64,000 nt of DNA, taken from positions 1,798,001-1,862,000 of the forward strand of contig CP071496.1 of NCBI GenBank assembly GCA_017354895.1, read 5' to 3'. Shown here piece by piece: positions 55,912-64,000 of this stretch. The DNA is from Podospora comata (Eukaryota; Ascomycota; Sordariomycetes; Sordariales; Podosporaceae). Position 1 is the first letter of the stretch; every line of letters starts with the position of its first letter. The notes beneath the pieces are model-generated. The model was not told the DNA's origin and did no database searches. It saw only the letters and a list, made by a program, of their open reading frames with translations. The position numbers were made by a program, and so were the translations under genes.

Positions 55912-56507
55912 TCACTTCTTGGACATCATCAACCTCAAAAACTCATCCTCGTCCACACCCCCCTTGCCACTCGCGTCAAACTCCTCCACCATGGCGATGA
56001 TGTCCGCGTCCGGTATGTTGTTCCCGACTTGTTTGCTCACTCGTCTCAGGTCGTCTTGTGTGATCATGCCCTTTCCGTCCACGTCAAACAGTCTGAACGC
56101 TCTTCTCAGCTCTTCCCGGGGATCTCGCTGCCGTATTAGCGTGCCGGCGATGGCCTGGACGACCGGGAGGCTGAAGAGGCGGTAGATGGGGGGGCAGTCC
56201 TGGTCGTGGGTCCAGGAGGGGGGTTTCTGGCCGTGGCGGATGAGGAGGTCGAAGGTCTGGGCTTTGGGGAGCTCGAAGCCGAGGGCGCGGAGGACGAAAC
56301 GGAACTCTTCGTAGGAGAGGTAGGAGTCTTTGTTCGAGTCGAAGAGGTCGAACTGTGGGAGGTTAGTATAGGAGGGGATGGATGGGGGGAAGGGGAAAGT
56401 ACGGCTTCGCTGACGCGTGTTTTTTGCTCGTCGGAGAGCTTGTTGTAGTCTTCTCTTGAGGGGGTGGCGTATTGGATTGCGCCGCGGCCGGGGTTGGAGG
56501 AGGCCAT
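55912..56507 (-). CDS. CDC31: Centrin, CDC31 type
   Basis: Calcium-binding EF-hand protein of the spindle pole body; relatives also act in nuclear pore mRNA export. Exons 56403-56507 and 55912-56352 give 181 aa. EF-hand 1 (DSNKDSYLSYEE) is canonical and follows TRVSEAFDLF. EF-hand 2 is degenerate and carries an insert (PSWTHDQDCPPIYRLFSLP). EF-hands 3 and 4 are DVDGKGMITQDD and DASGKGGVDEDE. The family EELRRAFRLFD precedes EF3. The protein ends MMSKK, lacking the longer tail of some relatives. Confidence 0.85.
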
Positions 56508-57085
56508 TGCTGCCGTTTTGGGGGGGGGGGGTTTTGGATGGGAAAAGTGGAGGATAGGTTGGGTTGTGTGCCGGGGTGTTTGAATAAAACTAAACAATTG
56601 TTATAGAAGAAGGTTGTTTGGGTTCGCTAAAGACAAGAGAGAGCTCTCTGGTGTAGCTAGCGAGGCGAAAGGGAGGGAAGAATGCTGTCGTCTCTCTGTC
56701 TCTCTCTCTCTCTCTCTCGGTGTGGCTGAAAGCGGGTTATCCCGTTGTTCCCTTTTCGGTACTATAAGCTTTCGAGCTTTCCTTTTGGTCTAGAATTCCA
56801 CAACGGTTCGTTGGGTTCGTCAAAAATGTGATGGAGAATTGGAGATGGAGAACAAAGAAACGGAACGGTTGTTGCTTGGGCACACACGCACGCGCGCGCG
56901 TTGCCCACTTTACGCGTTCACACAACCCCCGGTCAGTGATTTATGCCAAGCCGCCATGCTGTGGGAGCCCCGCTGAAATTTACTTTAGGGATCCATCGAG
57001 AAGCTTCGCAGCTTGAAGCAAAAACAACATGAATTGCGCCAGAACATAAAAACTACCAACGATAGAATCAGTAAAAAAAAAAAAA
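56508..57085. promoter_or_regulatory. Divergent promoter region CDC31/BUD22
   Basis: About 580 bp, with a (TC)n microsatellite at 56693-56719 and a CACACGCACGCGCGCG stretch near 56880. No gene. Confidence 0.5.
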
Positions 57086-58633
57086 ATGGTTAAACGAAAG
57101 CGCGGCGATGACGACTCCTCCCTCAATGTCTCTGCTGTGTTTTTCAAGCATCGCGACGAGGTCTTCCGCGCCATCAAGAACGCCAAAGGCCGCGAGCGCC
57201 AGCGACAGAGCAAACGGTTGAAGGATGCGAAGTCGACCCCGGATAAGAAGGCGAGGATAGAGAAGGAGATTGTTGTTCTTAACGTGGGTTTTGATAGATA
57301 TTCTTGTGAGAGGCGATACATGATACTGATGCAAGTACAGTCCCTGGACCTTCACCAAACCGCCCATGCCCACCTTTGCTCGTCCCTCCTCCGAGTCAAG
57401 AGTATCGCCGAACATGAGAAGCTACCAAACGAGATCAAAAGCGGTGTACCGAAACCTGAGCTCACCGAGGAGGAAAGAGCGGCGTTGCACAATGTCACCA
57501 GCGCGCTGTACAGTCATGCGGGCGTGAAAGAGGCGGTGGCTAAGGCGCTGGAAAATGTCTGCAAGGCGCTGGGTGTTTCCATTCCGGAGAAGAAGGGCAG
57601 GGGGAAGAAGGAGAGGCTTGAAGAGAAGGAGGGAGTAAAAGAAACGTCAGAGCCGAAGAAGGCGAAGAGCGACAAGAAGGAAAAGAAAGAGAAGGATACC
57701 AAACAGGACAAGGTGAAGGACCTCCCAGTAGCAGATGACAGCGAGGGAGAGGACGAGGACATCAACTACGGAGAAGATGTAGACGAAACTGTCGTCTCCC
57801 GCATGGCCGACCTCCTCGGCTCAAGCTCAGAAGACGAAGACGACGAAGAAGAGAAGATGAAGCTCGCAAAACGCCAAACCAAAACAAAGAAACCACTACC
57901 AAAAGAGCTGGATCCGATGGAAATCACGTCCGACGAAGAAGGTGGCGACGAGGCAGATTCCGACGACGATTCCGATGACGACCTCGACCCGATGCAAATA
58001 ACCGACGATGAGGCCGACGAAGAAAACGACAATGAAGAAAGCGAGGACGAATTTGGCGGCTTCAGTGATTCCAACCAAAGCTCAGCCAGTGACAGCGACA
58101 GCGAAGAAGAAAAGGAAGAGGAAGACCAACAAAGCGACGCCTCGTCATCGGCACAGTCTCCGCCGCCAAAGAAGAGCAAAAGAGCCGCCAAGGTCGAAGT
58201 GAACGGCTCAACCTTTCTGCCGTCCCTAATGGGAGGCTACATTTCGGGCTCGGAATCAGCCTCGGACGTCGACCTCGCTCCCACCCGCAAGAACCGCCGT
58301 GGTCAGCGGGCGAGACAGGCCATCTGGGAAAAGAAGTTTAAGGAACAGGCCAAGCACCTTAAGAAGCAACAGGAAAAGCGGGATTCGGGCTGGGATCTGA
58401 AGAGGGGTGCTGTAGATGGAGACAACAAGCCGTGGAAGAAGGGTATCAAGAACCCCTTCAAGGCTACGGGTGCGAACGATGTGGCTGTCAAGAAGGAGGA
58501 GGAGCCGCCGAAGAAGGATAGGAAGAGAGATGATCTTGGCACGTTGCATCCCAGTTGGGAGGCGAGGAGGTTGGCCAAGGAGAAGGAGAAGCTTACTGCT
58601 CCGTTTGAGGGGAAGAAGATCACTTTTGACTAA
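57086..58633 (+). CDS. BUD22: Ribosome biogenesis factor BUD22/SRFBP1-like
   Basis: Nucleolar protein needed for 18S rRNA maturation in yeast. Exons 57086-57283 and 57341-58633 give 496 aa. The start is MVKRKRGDDD, with a helical basic region (KHRDEVFRAIKNAKGRERQR) matching the family. The middle is alternating Lys- and Asp/Glu-rich, including a long DDSDDDLDPMQI-type acidic stretch. The conserved C-terminus is LHPSWEARRLAKEKEKLTAP and FEGKKITFD. The intron is 57 nt, in frame and stop-free (57284-57340), with a CTGAT branch and TACAG acceptor; leaving it out joins VVLN to SLDLHQTAHAHL. Confidence 0.85.
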   Translation: MVKRKRGDDDSSLNVSAVFFKHRDEVFRAIKNAKGRERQRQSKRLKDAKSTPDKKARIEKEIVVLNVGFDRYSCERRYMILMQVQSLDLHQTAHAHLCSSLLRVKSIAEHEKLPNEIKSGVPKPELTEEERAALHNVTSALYSHAGVKEAVAKALENVCKALGVSIPEKKGRGKKERLEEKEGVKETSEPKKAKSDKKEKKEKDTKQDKVKDLPVADDSEGEDEDINYGEDVDETVVSRMADLLGSSSEDEDDEEEKMKLAKRQTKTKKPLPKELDPMEITSDEEGGDEADSDDDSDDDLDPMQITDDEADEENDNEESEDEFGGFSDSNQSSASDSDSEEEKEEEDQQSDASSSAQSPPPKKSKRAAKVEVNGSTFLPSLMGGYISGSESASDVDLAPTRKNRRGQRARQAIWEKKFKEQAKHLKKQQEKRDSGWDLKRGAVDGDNKPWKKGIKNPFKATGANDVAVKKEEEPPKKDRKRDDLGTLHPSWEARRLAKEKEKLTAPFEGKKITFD

Positions 58634-59699
58634 GTTTTGTTGGATTGTTCCGATGAGGTAGCCTGCAGGTGCTGTCGCTCACGATCAGAAAGGGACGGAA
58701 GTAATCATGAATTAAATCGGTCTTGATGTTAGCTATGGGTATACCACTGAACTAAGAAGCAAGTATAAATCTTGCTGTCCCAAACGCCCCCCATCAAGTG
58801 TCAGGTTTGCCCTCGCGTGCATGTGGGCTTCGTTAGGCAGTCAACAGACCTTTGGAAATATTTGAGAGCTGTTGAGTGTGATATCAATAGGCTTTCGCTC
58901 GATAAAGGGCGCGGAGTTACAGACGCTTCATTATTTGAGTTTCTTTTATCAATAAGCCTGATGTATATAGTTCATTTAAAATGAGCTAACAAACGCTGGC
59001 TCCCCTAGACCCCCCTTTTTTTCGCGGTAGCTTAAGTATCGAGGATGGGGAGATCTTAGGTAGGTAGGTGTCTGAGCACACTGTGTGCTATGAGAAGGGA
59101 TATTTGAAAATGCCAGGCAGAGTGTGTTTGGTAATGAGGTACGAAGGCCTGTTGGATATCTGTAGAGGCGTACTAATCTATGGTTAAGAATGATTAAATA
59201 TATTAAAGCAAAAGGCCTATTAATTATCTTCAAACGCTAATTAATTATAGCCAACTAAAAAAAAGGCGTGGCTAAAATACTTATAGAAATTATTTAAAAT
59301 TAAAGTAAGTTAGAAATAAAATGATATTAAAATATAAGTAAGGTATGGTAAATAGATATTATATTATTAATATAGTTAAGAGGGTTATAGGATTTAGGAG
59401 AAAGGGGTTTATTACTTCAACGACGAAAATAGGGGTACATAGGGTGTGGAGTGGCAGGAAGACTCTCCCCATGACTTTTGCACAAATCACCTATTCTCCA
59501 ACAGTTAATAGGTAACGCTAATGTGTATTTTAGCTGGTATACGACCCATGCATCGCTTTATGTTATTTTCTAGATTCAAGGTACCGTAGGATGTTCATGT
59601 TGCGCCACAGTCGTTCTCTCCCAGATTTGAATTTGCATATATCAGATGAGAAGTTTTTCCAGTCACGACTTCTAAAGACTTGGTATATATAAGGTCAGC
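58634..59699. other. Intergenic tract with an AT-rich RIP-like core
   Basis: 59170-59420 is strongly AT- and TpA-rich, like the 8.6-9.5 kb element, and is probably a RIP-damaged repeat relic. No inverted ends or ORFs are seen. A TAGGTAGGTAGGTG motif lies near 59057. Confidence 0.45.
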
Positions 59700-59799
59700 A
59701 GGTTCTTGGATCCTTGTCTTGAGGTGTAAGGCTCACTCAGTTCCCTAAGCTTTGCCAGAGTCTGAACAAGGTCTCTTTTGAAAAGGGGCTCCATGGCAG

Positions 59800-60420
59800 C
59801 TGGGGATCCAAATACAAGATACTGAAATTGAGCTAAATGCCCATTTCAAATAGAACCTTCTGCTTCACTATCTGAATTGTCTCTCAGATTCAAATCTTCC
59901 ACTGAAGCAGCCGTTCCTGCCAGTCCGAAGCACTTCTGGGTCACAGGTTAATGTAAATAGGACTTCCTCTCGTCACTGGGCCATATTCAAATTGCACCTT
60001 CCTCAGATCAGTCAAATTTGCAGTCTCTCTCAATAGATGCTGAAGTTCATTCCTCTTCCACCCATCTACAAAGACTTTCTCTCGTCATGAAGATTGGGCA
60101 GTCTCTTCTCAAGCTAGATGCCGGAATCTCTCCTCTTCCACATATCTACAAATACTTCCTCTTCCCACCTCTCATCTTGTGCTCTCGTTCAAACAGTCTG
60201 AATCACCAACTACTAACCTCCTTCCTCTTATCACCCAGTTAGGCAGAATCGCACCTTCCTGATGCCAGTCGAATTCCCAATCTCTTTTCAGGCTTGATGC
60301 CAAACTCTTTCTTCTACCACCGCCTTACAAATACTTCCTCTCTCCCTCCCATCTCAAGTTTCTCACCCAAACAGCCTTGGGTCCTAGGTCACCAGACAGT
60401 CTGAACCACCGCGGGCTTCT
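59800..60420 (+). repeat. Degenerate direct repeats in a CT-rich leader region
   Basis: At least three divergent copies of an 80-100 bp segment share GATGC...CTCTTCCAC..ATCTACAAATACTTCCTCTC. The clearest are at about 60023-60093, 60096-60178 and 60274-60357; earlier traces start near 59940. Differences are mainly transitions and small indels. Confidence 0.6.
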
Positions 60421-61058
60421 GTGGTCTATCTTTACACTCCACCTTTCCATCCTCGCTACTCAATTTTATCTCTACTCACACTCCCTATCGGCTCCCACAA
60501 CCGACTTTCGTAGGTAACCTACTTCCATAACTTTTGCCGGCCTACCTCCACAGCGAGGTCCAGTTTCTGACCTACTCCATCAGTCTTCATCTCGGCAACC
60601 TCTCTCATCGCCATCCAATCTCTCACCTTGCTCCTGCCCCCTGAAACATCATCCTCCAAAGAAGTTCCCAACGACAAAAATCCTGCCCATCACCATCGCA
60701 ACAACAGGCAGGAGGGGCTCTCCTATCAGTAGAATCTTTCGTTTTCTTCCCTCCAGCTTTGTTATCGTTCCTCAGCCTCTGGACTGATCTCACGACCATC
60801 TATTAACCCACATCTCTTCTCTCCAAAGTCTTCTTCCTTCTATTGCTTTCAACTGAGCGAGGCCTACTCAGCTCCCTTTGCCATCTCTTCAACTCGATCT
60901 CTCTGTCTGGGTCTACCTACCCATCCAGACCATCAAGCTCACGCGTATCGACGGATCCAACAAGACATCAGGGTTATTAACCGAGGCGTATCAACTTGCA
61001 ATTCAGGCCTGATTTGTTTATGGTGTAGGTCTTTTTCATCTTTGAAAGAGGCCTAACA
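60421..61058 (+). promoter_or_regulatory. CT-rich upstream/leader of the F-box-like gene
   Basis: About 640 bp of C/T-rich sequence without a gene, leading into the start at 61059. It is consistent with a long 5' UTR and promoter. Confidence 0.4.
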
Positions 61059-63852
61059 ATGGATAATAACGACGGTGGTGGTGGTGGTGGTGATACAGGG
61101 GGAGGAGAGGCACCTGGGGGTAGATACTGCGTCATGCCAGGCTGTAACCAGCGGCAGGCTCAGAGAAGGCTACTCCTGCAGAGGGAAAACGAGCGGTGGC
61201 ACGGGGAGCTGAGGGAGGCGAGGGAGGAGCTTGCGGGGGAGAGGGCCGAGAAGGAGAAGTTGAGGGAGAGGGTGAGGGTGTTGGAGGCGAGGTTGGGGCC
61301 GGGGGGGTTGCATACTGAGCGGGTAAGTTTGCTTTGATTCAGGGGGAAATCCAGGGGCTAACCAACAATGAATACAGACGTGGCAGGGCTTGCTCAGGGA
61401 CTTTCTCAGTGGTGTGCCGGGGTTGACGTATCGGATGGTTTTTAAGCAGAGTGCCAAGGAGGAGAACATGAGTACGCTGGTTACTTGGAGGCATCCTGAT
61501 TTGAGGTTTGTGCCGGGGGTGCGGGCGGTGGTGGAGGAGGAGAGTGAGGAGGAGAGTGGTGAGGAGGGGAATGAAAGTGGGAGTGAGGAGGGAGAGGGTG
61601 AGGAGGGAGAGGGTGAGCAGGGAGAGGGTGAGGAGGAGGAGGAGGAGGAGGAGGAGGAGGAGGAGGAGGAGGAGGAGGAAGGAGGTGATGATGACAACGA
61701 GCTGCCAGGAGCAATGTTGGACCCCCTGATGGGCATATTGACACGCACCCCTCAGCAGGCTGTCGTCAAGTACGCCAAGCCCTTCCCCTTTGAGAAGCTC
61801 CCCGGGTTCATCCAGCTTGACATCTTCAAGAAAGTCCTCTTCAAAGACGGTCAGCTGATCCACTGCGTCTCCCGACTGGACGCCTTCCACCCCCCTTCCA
61901 CCTTCCCCTCCGAGGAAGAGCTGGAGCGACGGTCTGGGCTGCGGCACTTCTTCTTCTGGGGTCCGGAAAAAGACTGCTGCGTCAACACCGACGGCCATGA
62001 ACCCGCTGAGGTGCTCGCTTTACTCCAAGTCTCCAAACGGTTCCTCTTTCTGGGCACGCACGTCTTCTACGGGCTCAACACCTTTGCCTTTTCATCCCTG
62101 GGCGAGTTTCATCGCTTCTGTCAGGGGAGCGGGGTTGCGAGGGTGGAGAGAATCCAGCATGTTGAGATTGTCTGGACGGGCAACCAGCACCTCACGGCAC
62201 CGACATACAGGCGGATGGCGGCGAATGGCGAGGAGGTTGGCGCGCCCATGGTGCCGTTCTCGCGGAGGACTCACGCGTTGAGCTGGCTGGTTGATATGAA
62301 GAGGTTGAAGACGCTGGTGGTGCATATCAATGAGTCGCAGAAGAGTTGTATGCGAAGGAGGACGGAGCACCCGGCTATGAAGAGGCTGCTGGGGAACAAG
62401 ACCAAGGGGCAGCCTAATTGCAGGATGAGTAGGGCTTTGAGGACGGTTCAGGGGGCGGATTATATTTACCAGCTCAGGGGGATGGAACGGGTGAAGTGGT
62501 ATGATTTGAACAAGGCGGTCCGTTCGGGTGGTGGGGTGAGGCACGAGGTGGAGGATTGGAGTTTTGAGAGGGATATTGAGACTGTGGTCGCCATGCCCAA
62601 GGTGCCAATTAGGGCTGAGGGGAGTCGGTTAGAGAAGCTGAGGAGGCTGGTTGGAAGTGGTTCGTTTGGGGATGATGAGGAGGATGGCGACAGGGGTGAT
62701 GGTGGTGGTGGAGGAGGAGGAGGAGGAGGAGGAGGAGGAGGAGGAGGGAATGGTTGTGGGAGTGATGGCGGTGGTGGCGGAGCTGGTGCGCGCCAGGGCC
62801 AGTGGAAGCCACCCGAGAAAGACTGGGAGCTCGTGAGGGATACCTACAGTCTGGAGAACGGCCGGTGCTCGTACGATGAGCTCAGAGAGGGAGGAAGTAG
62901 GGAGTATGATGCCGATGTGGCCAGCTTCGCGCTGGGAAGCAGCAGGGGTGGAGGAAGAAGAAGAGGAGGTGGAATGGCTAGAGGGAGGCGTTCAGGGAGC
63001 GTTGCAACGCACACAACCACTACAGGCTACACATCGAACCTATCCACCAGGATCTCAAACCTGTCATCCAGGCTCTCACAACTCCACTCCAACTCTTCAA
63101 ACCTTGCTCGCCCTCCCTCGATTGCCCACTCCAGGGCCAGCTCGCCGCTCTTTGTAGGCAGCTCAGATGACGACAGCGAGCTGGTCATCCTAGACTCGAG
63201 GCCCATGTCCTTCAACAGAACCACCGAAGCCGCCGACGGAGAGCGCTTACGAGCCATGCTAGACGACCTCTCCCCCGCCAACCCCTCTGCTCAAGGTAGC
63301 ATGCAACCCCCCCATTCAACAGCCCCAAAACGCTCCACCACCACTTCCTCCCTCTTCGTCAGCGGCTACAACACCCCTCTTATAAAAAACTCCAGCACAC
63401 CAACTCCTCAAGCTCCCCCAAGAACCCCCTCAATGTCAGCCTTGCCCCCTGGCATCGCCCAACCCCCCAGCGACGGGCTCTTCGTCACCCCTCGCCCCTC
63501 CGCTCCCACTCCTCCCCGCCTGGCACCATCAACACCCTCCATAAAGCGGGAGTCATCCACCCCCGTCCCCATAATCCACCCCTCTAGGTCAGGGGAGCAG
63601 ATCGATCTCACCCAGGACGACGACGCGTCCGAAATCGTGGATTTGACCAAGCAAAACGACGAGGACACCGACGATGACAAGCACAGTGTCATCTCCAGCG
63701 ATAGTGACGACGATTCCGACAACGAGGAGGAGGACACACCCGATGCGAACCAGCTCAGAACACCACCTCCTAGCTCACGAAAGAAGCGGGGGCTCGATGA
63801 TGCAGGGGGTGAGGACGAGGGTAGCCCCAGTAAGAGGGCGAGGAATGAATAA
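61059..63852 (+). CDS. Large F-box/2EXR-like protein with acidic tracts and SUMO-interaction-like motifs
   Basis: Exons 61059-61322 and 61378-63852 give 912 aa. A Gly-rich start is followed by CVMPGC and a coiled coil at about 35-85 (AREELAGERAEKEKLRERVR). A poly-Glu tract covers about 165-200. Then a fungal F-box-like domain: FPFEKLPGFIQLDIFKKVLF, LLQVSKRFLFLGTHVFYGLN, ARVERIQHVEIVW. A poly-Gly tract and Ser/Pro/Thr-rich region follow. The C-terminal part holds SELVILDS, QIDLTQDDD and EIVDLTKQNDED, hydrophobic cores next to acidic residues as in SUMO-interaction motifs, and it ends with a KKRG/SKRAR nuclear-type signal. A role as SUMO- or ubiquitin-linked adaptor is inference. Confidence 0.7.
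61628..61682 (+). repeat. (GAG)n trinucleotide repeat coding poly-Glu
   Basis: About 17 GAG/GAA codons in a row within the F-box-like gene. Confidence 0.95.
62698..62752 (+). repeat. (GGT/GGA)n trinucleotide repeat coding poly-Gly
   Basis: Run of about 16 glycine codons in the F-box-like gene, mainly GGA with GGT at the start. Confidence 0.95.
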
Positions 63853-64000
63853 ATGGGAGTTGAAAAGGGGGTAAATGGGTGGGAATGGGACTGATTTTCA
63901 TTTTGATATGCGTTGATTTGTTGCTTCATATAGGAGACGTTGCATTTAACGGGATGTCATGTGCCAAATAGGGGCAAAATGGGGTGTTATATCATGTATG
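63853..64000. other. 3' flank of the F-box-like gene
   Basis: Short downstream sequence, no gene seen. Confidence 0.5.

Overview
The window looks like the chromosome of a filamentous ascomycete, most likely a sordariomycete. Genes carry short spliceosomal introns (about 50-70 nt, GTRNGT donors, CTRAY-like branch points). AT-rich stretches look like repeat-induced point mutation (RIP) damage. The carboxykinase, LaeA-like and CDC31 genes have typical fungal architecture. The organism call is inference from style and recognised proteins; no species is claimed.

Layout. 0.3-6.1 kb is a dense housekeeping block: biotin-protein ligase (-), the mitochondrial CX9C protein COA4 (+), the mitochondrial DNA maintenance protein MGM101 (+) and a Yop1/REEP membrane-shaping protein (-). 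6.9-8.0 kb is an NAD(P)-binding reductase with a frameshift inside its Rossmann motif. 8.58-14.3 kb is a decayed island: a roughly 1-kb RIP-scarred element with long terminal inverted repeats, an LTR-like insert, a STAND/NLR-associated relic, a CmcJ/AsaB-like oxygenase pseudogene and two tRNA-like relics. 14.9-25.9 kb is again housekeeping: LRRC40-like leucine-rich repeat protein, DPM3, a candidate kinetochore RWD-type protein, an oxidoreductase-like mitochondrial protein and xanthine/hypoxanthine phosphoribosyltransferase.

26.9-28.8 kb holds two more broken membrane-protein genes and a minisatellite. 29.5-38.0 kb carries a DAO-type FAD oxidoreductase, a LaeA-like methyltransferase and three unfamiliar small proteins on the minus strand; two of these share a C-terminal motif after a coiled coil. 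A WD40-type protein lies at 40.8-42.8 kb, with a coding-looking 68-codon extension beyond its stop. 43.0-49.4 kb is a large apparently gene-poor tract leading into phosphoenolpyruvate carboxykinase. The end of the window carries a cytochrome P450 and a divergent membrane-anchored methyltransferase-like protein, the centrin CDC31, the ribosome-biogenesis factor BUD22 and a large acidic F-box-like protein with SUMO-interaction-like motifs.

There is no single obvious operon-like or secondary-metabolite system. The most interesting observations are the WD40 extension (readthrough or micro-intron), two stop-free 57-nt introns, the shared motif in the minus-strand gene cluster, the TIR element, and a repeated within-gene switch from C-rich to G-rich coding strand.
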